Shown in pieces: positions 30,346 through 40,211 of a stretch of 64,000 nt of DNA. A model generated the notes under the pieces. That model was not told the origin of the DNA and searched no databases. It saw only the letters and a list, made by a program, of their open reading frames with translations. This DNA comes from Mycobacteroides immunogenum (GTDB taxonomy: Bacteria; Actinomycetota; Actinomycetes; Mycobacteriales; Mycobacteriaceae), in NCBI RefSeq assembly GCF_001605725.1, contig NZ_CP011530.1:4960001-5024000 (forward strand). The letters are read 5' to 3'. Position numbers and translations under genes: made by a program. Each line of letters begins with the position of its first letter. Position 1 is the first letter of the stretch.

Positions 30346-31593
30346 TTACAGTCGTTCCACCTTGACGATCACGCCCCGGGCCGCGCGGAGCCGGCTCAGC
30401 AGCGGGTCGCCCATCGCGGCCGCGGGCGTCAAAACCCCCAGCCGGTCCGGTAATTCACCGCGGTCGAGGGCCAGTGTCAAACCGCTCTCCCCGAGCAGCA
30501 CCGCAGTGGCCTTGTAGCCGGGGTCGCCTTCCTGGGCGATGATCGCGCGATACCGCACACCCTGTGTTGTGGTGGTATACGTCTCGACCCGGTAGTGACC
30601 ACGTTCGCGAGTACGCTCGCTGGGCCCGGTCCCGGGCTTCGGGAGTAGGCGCTGGGCAATGAATTTCGGCATCGGGATGCGGGTACCCAGTCCGAAGCCG
30701 ACCGCCAGTGCACCGGTCACCGCGGCCGCGGCGACAGGCGCCACCACCGAGCTACCCAAGCTCATCGCTTCGCGATACCGCATCCGGGAACCGTAGGCCC
30801 AATCGAGTAACGCGTTGCTACGCCGCACGATTCGGGTGTTGACGGGACCCATGAAGAACGCTCCCAGCCAGGTGCCTGCCAGCTCAGGCGCCACGGATTC
30901 GCCGCGTAGCGTTTGGAATTCACGCTGCCGCCCTACCTCCGGTTCGGCCGGGCGATCCGGGCTCAGGGAGTAGGGGTCCTGAGAGTTGCGGCGCACCTCA
31001 GGGTCTTCAGCACTGGCCTCCATCACCTCGACCATAGAAGCGGCGGTGCCGCCGCTGACCCCGCCACGGAACTTGCTCAACACATAGGTCGTATCGAGCA
31101 GCTCGCCGGTGCCGTCCTGCTGCGCCTGTCGGTACAGCGCGTACACACTCAGATCTGATGGGATGGAATCGAATCCGCAACAGTGGACGATGCGGGCTCC
31201 GGTGTCGGCGGCCTGCTTGCCATAGACGTCGATGCTCTCCCTGACGAAGTTGACCTCGCCGGTCAGGTCCGCGTAGTCGGTGCCTGCCTCGGCGCAGGCG
31301 GCCACCAGTGGCAATCCGTATTTCGTGTAGGGCCCCACCGTGGTCAGCACCACCTGCGTGGACGCCGCCATGGCCGCCAGCGTGGCAGGCCGTGTGGTGT
31401 CGGCTTCGATCAAAGGCCAGTCACGTGCCGCCGGGCCACAGGCATCACGCACAGCGGCAAGCTTTTCGGTATTGCGGCCGGCCAGCGCGATCCGCGCACC
31501 GGTGTCCGCCACCCGCCCGGCCAGGTATTGCGCCGTCAGCTTCCCGACGTAACCCGTCGCCCCGTACAGCACGATGTCGTGTTCACGGGACAC
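30346..31593 (-). CDS. Trans-acting enoyl reductase-like (Rv2449c-like) protein
   Basis: A 415-residue NAD(P)-binding protein of the saccharopine-dehydrogenase-like family, the group including M. tuberculosis Rv2449c and the trans-acting enoyl reductase of phthiocerol synthesis. The cofactor motif is IVLYGATGYVGKLTAQYLAG, followed by IALAGRN. HCCGFDSIPSDL and FRGGVSGGTAASM are family hallmarks, and a hydrophobic helix (SSVVAPVAAAAVTGALAVG) sits in the middle. Stop-to-start spacing to fadD2 upstream is 3 bp, so they are co-transcribed. Confidence 0.85.
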   Translation of the reverse strand: MSREHDIVLYGATGYVGKLTAQYLAGRVADTGARIALAGRNTEKLAAVRDACGPAARDWPLIEADTTRPATLAAMAASTQVVLTTVGPYTKYGLPLVAACAEAGTDYADLTGEVNFVRESIDVYGKQAADTGARIVHCCGFDSIPSDLSVYALYRQAQQDGTGELLDTTYVLSKFRGGVSGGTAASMVEVMEASAEDPEVRRNSQDPYSLSPDRPAEPEVGRQREFQTLRGESVAPELAGTWLGAFFMGPVNTRIVRRSNALLDWAYGSRMRYREAMSLGSSVVAPVAAAAVTGALAVGFGLGTRIPMPKFIAQRLLPKPGTGPSERTRERGHYRVETYTTTTQGVRYRAIIAQEGDPGYKATAVLLGESGLTLALDRGELPDRLGVLTPAAAMGDPLLSRLRAARGVIVKVERL

Positions 31594-31596
31594 GTC

Positions 31597-33267
31597 CTAC
31601 ACCTCCAGCTCACGTAGCTGACGCTTGAGAATCTTTCCAGATGGATTGCGCGGCAAGATATCCAGGAAGATCACATCGCGCGGCACCTTGTACCTGGCCA
31701 AGTTCTCGCGCACATAGGCGCGGATACCGTCGGCGTCCACCGTCGACTCGGGGTGACGGACCACGAATGCCCGCAGCCGCGCTCCCCACTCGGGGTCGTC
31801 AACGCCCAGCGCGGTGGCCTCGATGACCTCGGGATGTCCGCTGATCAAGTCTTCAACCTCGGCGGGGAATACATTCTCGCCGCCCGAGACGATCATCTCG
31901 TCGTCGCGGCCGGAGACGTAGAGCAACCCGTGCTCGTCGAAGTAGCCGACGTCGCCGCTGGACATGAGGCCGTCGATGATCTGCTTGTGCCCACCGCCGG
32001 TGTATCCGTCGAACGGGATGGCATTGCTGACGAAGATGCGCCCGACCGTGCCCTGTGAGACCGGCTTTCCTTCGTCATCAAGGATTTTCACGGTCGCACC
32101 CTTGACCACGGGGCCTACGGTGGACGGGTTGATGGCCAGGTCCTGCGGCCGCGCGATGGTGGCGAAGGCGACCTCGGTGGATCCGTACAGGTTGTAGATC
32201 ACCGGCCCCAGCGCGTCCAGTGCCCGGGAGGCAAGTTCGCCACCCAGCTGCGATCCGGACACGAAAACGATACGCAGCGAGGACAAGTCGGGCTTGTGCT
32301 GTGCCTCATCAAGGGCATTGAGAAGGCGGTTGAGCATCACCGGTACCACCACGATGGCCGTCACCTTGAACTTCTCGACATCGGCCAGAACGTTCTCGGG
32401 CTTGAACTTGCGGTGCAGAATCAGCGTGCAGCCCAGCGTCAGCGCCAGGCTCTGGTGCAGATAGCCCAGCGCGTGGAACATCGGGGCAGGTACCGACGTC
32501 ACCTCCCCCGAGCGGAACGGCACATGCGAGAACATGCCGCCGACCGGCGCCAGGGTCAGCGCCAACTTCCTCGGAGCCCCCTTCGGGGTACCCGTCGTGC
32601 CGCTGGTGAGGATCACCAACGACGAGTACTTCGACGGGCGCGGCGCCGGCGAGGTGCTGTTGCGCTTGATCACCGAGGCGATGGATTCGTCGTCGGAGGC
32701 CGGTTGATCCGGATTCTCCGGGTTGGTCGGCAAGGCCATGATCCGGCCCAGCTCGGGGCTGTAGCCGTCCAGGAATTCGGCGTACTCGGCGTCGTAGATC
32801 AGGACACGGGCGCCTTCGCGCTCGGCGACCTCCTTGGTCTGCGGACCCGAGAAGTCGGTGTTGAGCAGGATCACGCGGGCGCCGGCGCGGTGGGCGGCGT
32901 AGTTGGCGATGATGAACCAGCGGTGGTTGCGCGCCAGGATCGCGACTCCGTCGCCGCCCTTGATGCCGAGCCGATTCAGACCGTGCGCCAGTGCGTTCAC
33001 CGCGTCGTTCAGTTCGGCGTAGGTCAGCGAGCCCTCATCGTCGATGATGGCGGTGCGCGACGGGCTGCGGTGCGCACCGAACGCGGGTACCGCGCCGATC
33101 TCTCCGAACCGATAGAAGTCCCTGACGATGCCCGCCAGCACGTTCGGCGGGTCCAATTTCAGCATCCCCGCCTCAATGACCTTGCGGAGATAATGCAGCT
33201 CAGCGCCACCGCGCTTCGCAAGAGTCTGGAGCTTCGAGAAGAGCGGCCGTTCGGCGGTGATCGACAT
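31597..33267 (-). CDS. fadD2: Acyl-CoA synthetase (FadD2-like)
   Basis: A 556-residue AMP-forming acyl-CoA ligase from ATG 33267; upstream extensions are not conserved-looking. Motifs are VILTSGTTGTPKGAPRK (P-loop), YGSTEV (ATP/AMP), SSGDVGYFDEHGLLYVSGRDDEM and the C-terminal catalytic lysine in NPSGKILKRQL. It activates fatty acids or branched acyl chains as CoA esters. Position between fadE6 and polD2 and opposite strand to both equals M. tuberculosis fadD2 (Rv0270). Confidence 0.9.
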   Translation of the reverse strand: MSITAERPLFSKLQTLAKRGGAELHYLRKVIEAGMLKLDPPNVLAGIVRDFYRFGEIGAVPAFGAHRSPSRTAIIDDEGSLTYAELNDAVNALAHGLNRLGIKGGDGVAILARNHRWFIIANYAAHRAGARVILLNTDFSGPQTKEVAEREGARVLIYDAEYAEFLDGYSPELGRIMALPTNPENPDQPASDDESIASVIKRNSTSPAPRPSKYSSLVILTSGTTGTPKGAPRKLALTLAPVGGMFSHVPFRSGEVTSVPAPMFHALGYLHQSLALTLGCTLILHRKFKPENVLADVEKFKVTAIVVVPVMLNRLLNALDEAQHKPDLSSLRIVFVSGSQLGGELASRALDALGPVIYNLYGSTEVAFATIARPQDLAINPSTVGPVVKGATVKILDDEGKPVSQGTVGRIFVSNAIPFDGYTGGGHKQIIDGLMSSGDVGYFDEHGLLYVSGRDDEMIVSGGENVFPAEVEDLISGHPEVIEATALGVDDPEWGARLRAFVVRHPESTVDADGIRAYVRENLARYKVPRDVIFLDILPRNPSGKILKRQLRELEV

Positions 33268-33376
33268 GATCGACAGCCTATGTGACCTCCCTCTCAGCGG
33301 CACATCCAACCGGTCGGTCGGGGGCCTGTCACCAAGTACGCCCAGGAAAGTCGGTCTACAGCCCTACGATGACGCC

Positions 33377-34585
33377 ATGGCAGACCTTGTGCTGCAGGTC
33401 GCGGGGCGCGAGGTCACCATCACGCACCCCAGCAAAGTGGTCTTTCCCCCGGGTGACGACACAGTGGGCATTACCAAGGGCGATCTGGTCCGCTACTACC
33501 TCGATGTCGCCGATGGGGCGCTGCGCGGGGTCCGTGATCGGCCGATGATCCTCAAACGGTTCGTCAAGGGCATCTCCAACGAGGCGGTGTTCCAGAAGCG
33601 AGTGCCTGAGAAGCGACCAGACTGGGTCGCATCCGCCGAACTGCACTATGCGCGCGGCACCTCCGCCCGGGAAGCTGTTGTCACCGACGCGGCATCGCTG
33701 GCCTGGGTGGTCAACCTGGGCTGTGTTGACCTCAATCCCCATCCCGTGCGCGCACATGACCTAGACCATCCCGACGAACTGCGCATCGATCTTGATCCGG
33801 TCCCCGGGGTGCCGTGGGGCCAGATCCTGGACGTCGCGTTTGTTGTTCGCGGAGTGCTGGAGGATCACGGGCTGACCGCCTGGCCGAAGACCTCCGGTTC
33901 GCGCGGCTTCCACATCTATGCGCCGGTCGCCCCGCGGTGGACCTTCCGGGAGCTTCGGTTGGCCGCCGAGACGGTGGCCCGCGAGGTGGAGCGCCGCGCC
34001 CCGGACCTCGCGACCAGCCGCTGGTGGAAGGAGGAACGCCACGGCGTGTTCGTCGACTTCAACCAGAACGCGAAGGACCGCACGGTGGCGTCGGCCTACT
34101 CCGTGCGGGCGACGCCGGATGCCCGGGTGTCGACGCCGTTGCACTGGGATGAGGTCGCCGGGTGCCGCCCCGAGTCATTCACCCTGCATACGGTGCGGGA
34201 ACGCTTCGCGGACGTCGGTGATCCATGGCGGGGCATGGACGATGCCACCGGGGCACTGGATCAACTACTGGAGTTGGCCGCCGAGCTAGGGCCCGCGGAG
34301 AAGGCGCCCAAGGGCGCCTCTCGAGACGGACGCCGCCAGTCAACGATGCCCCTCATCGAAATCGCCAGGACGAAGACCAAGCCAGAAGCCCAAGCCGCAC
34401 TTGACGTCTGGCGAGAAAGCCACTCGAGCGTGGCTGAACTCCTTGAGCCACAGGATATTCTGATCGACGGCATGCGTGGGCCGAGCTCCGTTTGGTATCG
34501 GGTGCGTATCAACCTGGTGCATGTCCCCGAGGCGCAGCGGCCCGCGCAGGAAGAGTTGATCGCGGACTATTCCCCCTGGGGCTAG
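33377..34585 (+). CDS. LigD-polymerase-domain protein (PolD2-like)
   Basis: A 402-residue archaeo-eukaryotic-primase-type polymerase related to the LigD polymerase domain. ATG 33377 is chosen; the longer frame reads through the fadD2 promoter region. Catalytic metal residues are in LRIDLDPVPG (DxD), followed by SGSRGFHIYAPV and GVFVDFNQNAKDRTVASAYSVR. In mycobacteria such stand-alone proteins (Rv0269c, Rv3730c) can extend or fill DNA ends with ribonucleotides in repair. No nuclease or ligase domain is attached. Divergent from fadD2 as in M. tuberculosis. Confidence 0.88.
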   Translation: MADLVLQVAGREVTITHPSKVVFPPGDDTVGITKGDLVRYYLDVADGALRGVRDRPMILKRFVKGISNEAVFQKRVPEKRPDWVASAELHYARGTSAREAVVTDAASLAWVVNLGCVDLNPHPVRAHDLDHPDELRIDLDPVPGVPWGQILDVAFVVRGVLEDHGLTAWPKTSGSRGFHIYAPVAPRWTFRELRLAAETVAREVERRAPDLATSRWWKEERHGVFVDFNQNAKDRTVASAYSVRATPDARVSTPLHWDEVAGCRPESFTLHTVRERFADVGDPWRGMDDATGALDQLLELAAELGPAEKAPKGASRDGRRQSTMPLIEIARTKTKPEAQAALDVWRESHSSVAELLEPQDILIDGMRGPSSVWYRVRINLVHVPEAQRPAQEELIADYSPWG

Positions 34586-34977
34586 GCCTCGCGCGCGGGC
34601 AGGGCAGCCACCGAGGCCGCCCCCATTACCACCGCTGACAATGCCACGGCGGCACCGAGGGCCGAAGTGGTCCTGCTGAGCTCTCCCCTGCGCCCGGCCG
34701 CAACCAGCACCGCGGCATCAACCGCATCGGTGAGTACGTTCAGTTTCAAGAAGGTTCCTGGGGAGGTGAATACACCCAGGCGTGACAAACCCAGAGCCAG
34801 CAGCGCGTTGCGGATGCCGAACATACGGCCCATCGGAATGGCCGGCGTCCCAGCCGCCTCCATCCGAAAGACACGGGCGAATACGTTTGGCGTGAGGAGA
34901 CTGCCCGAGGCAATAAGCGAGCGCCCCGCGATCAAGAGTTTCAAGGGCAGCGGGTACTCCGCGAATCGTAGCGTCAT
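34582..34977 (-). CDS. Small membrane protein (DUF4267-like)
   Basis: A 131-residue protein from ATG 34977, preceded by AGGAGG; the longer frame to 35031 lacks one. Four hydrophobic stretches are visible, for example LKLLIAGRSLIASGSLL and TTSALGAAVALSAVVMGAASVAAL. The pattern resembles DUF4267-type small membrane proteins, not certain. Its promoter region contains a perfect palindrome 70 bp upstream. Confidence 0.6.
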   Translation of the reverse strand: MTLRFAEYPLPLKLLIAGRSLIASGSLLTPNVFARVFRMEAAGTPAIPMGRMFGIRNALLALGLSRLGVFTSPGTFLKLNVLTDAVDAAVLVAAGRRGELSRTTSALGAAVALSAVVMGAASVAALPAREA

Positions 34978-35044
34978 CGAATCCTCCTCATTGAGTCCTG
35001 CCGATAAGACGCTGCCGTACAAGACAATCAACCCATCAAGCAGA

Positions 35045-35064
35045 AGTATACCGATTGGTATACT
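35045..35064. promoter_or_regulatory. Perfect 8-bp inverted repeat over a -10-like element
   Basis: AGTATACC-GATT-GGTATACT upstream of the small membrane-protein gene. TATACT resembles a -10 box, so a bound repressor would block the promoter. No regulator gene is next to it. Confidence 0.6.
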
Positions 35065-35104
35065 AGGTCGAAGTTAGCAGCCCCGCAAGATCTGTCGGGT
35101 ATCG

Positions 35105-36988
35105 CTACCAGCGGTGTTCCCGGCCCCGCTCGCGGTACCAGTCAATAAGGTCCGGATTGTCGATCGACCGCGGATCCAGTGACACGTCGGCACGCCCGGC
35201 CAACACCCCACAGATGGGGACCTCAAGCTTCTTACCAGTCCGGGTGTGCGGAATCCCGGGCGCCTCGATCACCTCATCGGGAACATGACGGGGCGATAGA
35301 CGGGCGCGGATCTCCCGCGCGATGCGGGCCCCCAGATCCTCATCGAAAGTGTGCCCCGGCGCCATGGTGACGAACAGCGGCATCCAGTACGCACCGTCTG
35401 GGCCATCGACACCGAGCACGAATCCCTCGGCGATCTGCTCCATCGATTCGACGACCTCGTAGATGTCCGCCGAGCCCATCCGGATTCCGTTGCGATTCAA
35501 CGTGGCATCGCTGCGCCCGTGGATCACCAGCGATCCCCGTTCGGTGACGGTCACCCAGTCGCCGTGCCGCCAGACTCCTGGTGCGCGGCCATCGGACCAT
35601 TCGTGCTCGAAATAGGCGGCCCGATAACGCGATCCGTCGGAATCGTCCCAGAATCGGACAGGCATGCACGGCATCGGCTGCAGGATCACCATTTCGCCCA
35701 CCTCCCCGATGAGCGACCGGCGATCGGGCGACCAGCTGCGCAGGTCCACCCCCAGGTAGCGAGCAGGCAGTTCACCGGGGCGTGCGGGTACTCCCGGAGT
35801 ACCGCCGGCGAAGGCCGTGCAGACGTCGGTGCCTCCCGACAGGGACGATACCGCGACTCCGACATACCTTCCTGCCCACTCGAACAGGTCGGAAGACAGC
35901 GGAGACCCGCTGCTGCCCAAGGTTTTCAGCGCGCGCAGGTCATGCCCGGACGACGGCTCCAAACCTGCCTTCTTACTCGCCTGCAGGTGCCCGGGACTGG
36001 TACCAAAGTAGGTGACCCGCTCGGCTGCCAGTAGCTCCCACAGTCGATCCGCATTGGGGTACAGCGGATGTCCGCTGTAACAGACCACCGTCGACCCCAC
36101 GAGAAGCCCGGCCAGACGAAAATTCCACATCATCCACGACAGCGCCGTCTGCCAGAAGAACACGTCGCCCGGCCCCAGATCACAGTGCAGCCCCGCGCCC
36201 TTAAGATGCTCCAGCAGCATGCCACCGTGACCGTGCACGATCCCCTTGGGCTTCCCCGTGGTGCCGGAGCTGAACAGGACCCAGATCGGATGATCGAACG
36301 GCACCATTTCCACGACGGGATCCGCACTACCCGTGGGTAACTCAACGATAAGCGCAGGATCTCCGGGCAGCAGGCGGTGCAGTTCAGCGGTGTCCGCGCT
36401 CTTGTCGACCCAGCGGCCGTTGTATTGGTATCCGGGGCCGGAAACGAGCACCTTGGGCTTGAGCTGCGCCAGCCGCGCGGCGGCACCCTCGGGGGCGTAG
36501 TCCTGGCCACATCCCGCCCACACCGCGCCGACAGCTGCGGTGGCCAGGAAGGCCACCATCGCGTCGGGCACATCCGGTAGGTAGGCGGCCACACAGTCGC
36601 CACGCCCCACCCCGAGACGGCGCAACTCCCCAGCCACGGCGCCGATCCGGCCGGCCAGTTCCCGCCAGCCGATCTCGGTGCGCTCCCCCGCCTCGTCCAC
36701 GCCGACGATCGCGACGCCATCGCGGTCCACATGGCGCAGTATCTGAGCCACGTAGTTGAGCTCAACGCCGGGAAACCATTGCGCCCCAGGCATCACCGCA
36801 TTGGCCAGCACGCCCTCATCACCGTTGCGCAACCCCCGGCCGGGCACCTCGAAGAACTCCCACAGTGCACGCCAAAACTGAGGAACAGACTCAACCGACC
36901 AACGCCACACATCGTCGTAGCGGTCGCGTGGCACCGCATGCCGGTGCGACACATGCTCGACGAATCGTTCGTAGGTGCTACCGCCCAT
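35105..36988 (-). CDS. Acetoacetyl-CoA synthetase
   Basis: A 627-residue acyl-CoA ligase that most likely activates acetoacetate. It has the ACS-family start ([20 protein letters not shown]), [35 protein letters not shown] in the position typical of acetoacetyl-CoA synthetases, [20 protein letters not shown] and [13 protein letters not shown] with the catalytic lysine. The length is usual for acetoacetate-CoA ligases. Its start overlaps the end of the next ligase by 11 nt, so both are in one transcript with the citE-like genes upstream. Confidence 0.88.
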   Translation of the reverse strand: MGGSTYERFVEHVSHRHAVPRDRYDDVWRWSVESVPQFWRALWEFFEVPGRGLRNGDEGVLANAVMPGAQWFPGVELNYVAQILRHVDRDGVAIVGVDEAGERTEIGWRELAGRIGAVAGELRRLGVGRGDCVAAYLPDVPDAMVAFLATAAVGAVWAGCGQDYAPEGAAARLAQLKPKVLVSGPGYQYNGRWVDKSADTAELHRLLPGDPALIVELPTGSADPVVEMVPFDHPIWVLFSSGTTGKPKGIVHGHGGMLLEHLKGAGLHCDLGPGDVFFWQTALSWMMWNFRLAGLLVGSTVVCYSGHPLYPNADRLWELLAAERVTYFGTSPGHLQASKKAGLEPSSGHDLRALKTLGSSGSPLSSDLFEWAGRYVGVAVSSLSGGTDVCTAFAGGTPGVPARPGELPARYLGVDLRSWSPDRRSLIGEVGEMVILQPMPCMPVRFWDDSDGSRYRAAYFEHEWSDGRAPGVWRHGDWVTVTERGSLVIHGRSDATLNRNGIRMGSADIYEVVESMEQIAEGFVLGVDGPDGAYWMPLFVTMAPGHTFDEDLGARIAREIRARLSPRHVPDEVIEAPGIPHTRTGKKLEVPICGVLAGRADVSLDPRSIDNPDLIDWYRERGREHRW

Positions 36989-38618
36989 GCGTCCGGTCCG
37001 GCTCTCGTAATCCCAGAAGTTCCATGGCCTGCACCCGCATGTCGATCTTGCGCACCTTTCCTGTCACAGTCATCGGGAAGCTGTCGACGACATGCACATA
37101 ACGTGGAATCTTGTAGTGGGCGAGCCGCCCCGAGGCGAAAGTGCGAACGGCAACAGCGTCGAGCACCACGCGGCCCGACCTCATCCGCACCCAGGCACAC
37201 AACTCCTCGCCGTACTTCTCGTCGGGCACCCCAACAACATGGACGTCCTCGATGTCCGGATGGGTGAGCAGGAACTCCTCGATCTCCCGCGGATAGATGT
37301 TCTCGCCACCGCGTATCACCAAGTCCTTGATGCGCCCAACGATGGTGCAGTAGCCGTCTTCTCGCATCACCGCCAGGTCGCCGGTATGCATCCAGCCGTC
37401 GGTGCCGAGTACTTCGCGGGTGTGCTCCTCATCGTTCCAGTAGCCGAGCATCACCGAGTAGCCACGCGTACACAGCTCACCGGATTGACCGCGCGGCACC
37501 GTCTCTCCGGTATCGGGGTCGACGATCTTGATTTCGATATGTGGATGCACACGTCCCACAGTCGCGGTGCGCCGATCCAGATCGTCGTCGAAAAGCGTCT
37601 GGCAGGAGACCGGCGAGGTCTCCGTCATGCCGTACGCGATGGAGACTCCCGCCATGTGCATCTCGTCGATGCACCGTCTCATCACTTCCACGGGGCACAC
37701 CGAACCCGCCATGATGCCCGTCCGCAGCGAGGATAGGTCGCGCCCCGCGAAATCGGGGTCCGCGAGCATAGCGATGAACATGGTCGGCACCCCGTACACC
37801 CCGACGCACCGCTCACGTTCAATGGCCTCGAGGGTGCGCGCGGGATCGAATCCCGGCGCCGGCATCACGATGGTGGCACCGTGTGTGGTGCATCCGAGAT
37901 TGCCCATGACCATCCCGAAGCAGTGGTAGAAGGGCACCGGGATGCATAACCGATCGCCCGCTTCGAGGTGCAGGGACTCCGCCACAAAGTAGCCGTTGTT
38001 GAGCACGTTGCGGTGCGAGAGCGTCGCACCCTTCGGATAACCCGTTGTTCCCGAGGTGTATTGGATGTTGATGGGATCGGTGTTGGACAGCTGCGACATC
38101 CTCGCGCGCAGCGCGGCGCCGGAAACCTCTTCGGCTGATTCCAGTAAGCGCGCCCAGTCGGAGGTGCCGATGAACACAACATCCCGCAAGCCAGGAGCAT
38201 CCGCACGCACCTGGCTCACCATTGTCACGTAATCGGACGACTTGTATACGGTGGCACAAATCAGCGTGCGAACACCCGACTGGTTTAGCGCATAGGCCAG
38301 CTCATGGGTCCGGTACGCCGGATTGATGTTGACAAGTATCGCACCGATCTTCGCCGTGGCGTACTGCACCAGTACCCATTCGGCGCAGTTCGGCGCCCAG
38401 ATTCCCACCCGGTCGCCCGCCACAACACCCAACGACATGAGGCCGCGCGCAACGCGATTGATCTCGGCGTCGAGCTCGCGGTATGTCCATCGGCGCTCAC
38501 CCGAGACATCGATCAGGGCGTCGACATCGGGGTGGGTCCGGGCTATCCGCTCGAAATTTTCCCCGATCGTCTCCTCGATGATCGGGGGCACCGTCGACCC
38601 GGAGTCATAGGACTTCAT
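36978..38618 (-). CDS. fadD35: Acyl-CoA ligase (FadD35-like)
   Basis: A 546-residue AMP-forming ligase. Motifs: [56 protein letters not shown] (segment of the hinge) and the C-terminal [12 protein letters not shown] catalytic lysine. Length and the adjacent CitE-like gene equal M. tuberculosis fadD35 (Rv2505c) within the leucine/isovalerate-type cluster Rv2498c-Rv2505c, of which fadE19, accA1/accD1 and scoA/B are missing here. It probably activates a short or branched acid. Confidence 0.85.
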   Translation of the reverse strand: MKSYDSGSTVPPIIEETIGENFERIARTHPDVDALIDVSGERRWTYRELDAEINRVARGLMSLGVVAGDRVGIWAPNCAEWVLVQYATAKIGAILVNINPAYRTHELAYALNQSGVRTLICATVYKSSDYVTMVSQVRADAPGLRDVVFIGTSDWARLLESAEEVSGAALRARMSQLSNTDPINIQYTSGTTGYPKGATLSHRNVLNNGYFVAESLHLEAGDRLCIPVPFYHCFGMVMGNLGCTTHGATIVMPAPGFDPARTLEAIERERCVGVYGVPTMFIAMLADPDFAGRDLSSLRTGIMAGSVCPVEVMRRCIDEMHMAGVSIAYGMTETSPVSCQTLFDDDLDRRTATVGRVHPHIEIKIVDPDTGETVPRGQSGELCTRGYSVMLGYWNDEEHTREVLGTDGWMHTGDLAVMREDGYCTIVGRIKDLVIRGGENIYPREIEEFLLTHPDIEDVHVVGVPDEKYGEELCAWVRMRSGRVVLDAVAVRTFASGRLAHYKIPRYVHVVDSFPMTVTGKVRKIDMRVQAMELLGLREPDRTHGR

Positions 38619-38742
38619 CGTCTCGTTTCACCACCTGCATTACTGCGTCCCGGACACCGATGAGCGGGACGGATCACGGAAAACTCTAGTGATTCGGCAG
38701 CGCACGTACCGTGAATTCCACTGCGCGGTAACCGAACATTTC

Positions 38743-39570
38743 TCACCCGGGGCGCCCGCTGGTCAAGGCGTTCAGCTGGATGATTCGTTCCGCGCGGCGT
38801 AGCACGGGAGCATCCACCATCGCACCCTCGAACTGAAAGACACCCCGCTCCCGGCTCGCCAGCTCGAGCACCCCACGCGCCCAGCACACCTGTTTCTCGG
38901 CCGGCTTGTATGCCGCGCGGATGACGTTCACCTGGGTGGGGTGGATGGCCACCTTGGCGTCAAACCCTACGGCCACGGCGTCATCCGCCTCGGCACGCAG
39001 ACCGTCGAGGCCCTTGATATCGAGGTATACCGAATCCAGTGCAAGTCGCCCGAATGCCTTGGCCGCTAACAGAGTTTGCGAGCGAACATGCTGCGCCACA
39101 TCGCGGTAGCTGCCGTCGGGCCACCGGTTATTGGTGCCCCATGTGGCGGCGAACAGGTCTTCCGCTCCCCACATCGCCGCGACGACGTTCTCGGGACGCG
39201 CCAGTTCGACGATATTGAGCGCGCCCATCGGGGTCTCCACCAGCACCACTACGTCCAGCGGGGCCAGCTTGGCTACCTGGTCGGCGTGCTCGCTCTTCGC
39301 CAGCATCACCGTGGTGTATCCGGTCTTCGCGACGGCCGCCAGGTCGAGCGAGTGATCCGCGGTGGATGCCGGGTTGAGCCGAACCACCGTCCGGCCGGGA
39401 TCCAGCGGCGTATTGATCAACGCATCGCGCGCCGCCGCCCGATCCGCCGCAGCGACCCCGTCTTCAAGATCTAGTATGACCACATCGGCTGCCGCAGCGG
39501 CCTTTTCGAATCGCTCTGGACGATCAGCCGGGCAAAATAGCCAGCCAGGGCCCGCATCGGCGACGGTCAT
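38743..39570 (-). CDS. citE: CitE-like beta-hydroxyacyl-CoA lyase (Rv2498c-like)
   Basis: A 275-residue TIM-barrel lyase of the HpcH/HpaI-CitE family. It has WLFCPADRPERFEKA, the metal-binding VVILDLEDGVAAADR, RLNP, VVVLVETPMGALN and KVAIHPTQVNVI. M. tuberculosis Rv2498c, to which it corresponds in length, has been described as a bifunctional beta-hydroxyacyl-CoA lyase acting on citramalyl-CoA in itaconate breakdown. No citrate lyase alpha or gamma subunit is nearby, so true citrate lyase activity is unlikely. A 4-nt overlap couples it to the MaoC-like gene. Confidence 0.87.
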   Translation of the reverse strand: MTVADAGPGWLFCPADRPERFEKAAAAADVVILDLEDGVAAADRAAARDALINTPLDPGRTVVRLNPASTADHSLDLAAVAKTGYTTVMLAKSEHADQVAKLAPLDVVVLVETPMGALNIVELARPENVVAAMWGAEDLFAATWGTNNRWPDGSYRDVAQHVRSQTLLAAKAFGRLALDSVYLDIKGLDGLRAEADDAVAVGFDAKVAIHPTQVNVIRAAYKPAEKQVCWARGVLELASRERGVFQFEGAMVDAPVLRRAERIIQLNALTSGRPG

Positions 39571-40088
39571 GCCGACTCCTCCGAGGGACGCTTGCGCACC
39601 ATGGTCTTACGCGACGCGGTGACCACCACATCACCGTGCTGGTTCCTCCCGGTGTGCGCAAAGCTGACGATGCCCTCGCCCGGCCTGCTCTTGGACTCGC
39701 GCTTGTCAATCACCTCGGACTCCGCATACAGGGTGTCTCCGTGGAACAGCGGCTTGGGGAAGGCGATCTCGCCGAATCCCAGATTGCCGACGATGGTGCC
39801 CTGCGTCAGCTGTGCGACCGACAGCCCCACCAAGGTCGAGAGGGTGAACATCGAATTGACCAGACGCTGATTGAACGGCGGTAGCGCGTCCGAGAACGCG
39901 GCGTCGAGATGTAATGCCTGGGTATTCATGGTCAACGTGGTGAACAGCACGTTGTCGGCCTCGGTAATGGTGCGTCCGGGCCGGTGCAGATACAGCACAT
40001 CGGTCTCGAACTCCTCGAACCATAGGCCACGCTGCTCGACGGTTCGTCTCTCGCCCACAACCACCTCCATGCCCACTCGGGCGTCCAC
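39567..40088 (-). CDS. MaoC-like hydratase/dehydratase (Rv2499c-like)
   Basis: A 173-residue hot-dog-fold protein. The catalytic pattern around RTITEADNVLFTTLTMN with a downstream HLDAAF is that of MaoC-type (R)-hydratases. Other blocks are FPKPLFHGDTLYAESEV and GIVSFAHTGRNQHGDVVV. It hydrates enoyl-CoA or dehydrates hydroxyacyl-CoA, consistent with making the substrate of the CitE-like lyase. ATG 40070 is an alternative start. The gene leads the four-gene minus-strand unit and is divergent from the IclR regulator. Confidence 0.85.
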   Translation of the reverse strand: MDARVGMEVVVGERRTVEQRGLWFEEFETDVLYLHRPGRTITEADNVLFTTLTMNTQALHLDAAFSDALPPFNQRLVNSMFTLSTLVGLSVAQLTQGTIVGNLGFGEIAFPKPLFHGDTLYAESEVIDKRESKSRPGEGIVSFAHTGRNQHGDVVVTASRKTMVRKRPSEESA

Positions 40089-40179
40089 TTAACGGTGCAT
40101 CGCTACCTTGGATGAAAGCCCAATACAGGGCAAGGATGATGCACAAAACTCCCGCCGGGTGAGCACTCTGCGAGGCAAA

Positions 40180-40196
40180 CGTCCATTCAGTGGACG
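40180..40196. promoter_or_regulatory. Palindrome between maoC-like gene and IclR gene
   Basis: CGTCCA-N5-TGGACG is a perfect 6-bp dyad 16 bp before the IclR start. It is a good candidate for the IclR binding site controlling both directions. Confidence 0.55.
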
Positions 40197-40211
40197 CGTA
40201 TCGTAGGGCCG

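Noticed and set aside
32296..33285. 329-codon plus-strand frame
   Set aside because: Antisense to fadD2, which has all acyl-CoA ligase motifs.
38743..39570. Citrate lyase beta subunit
   Set aside because: Alpha and gamma subunit genes are missing and the length is that of the Rv2498c-type lyase.
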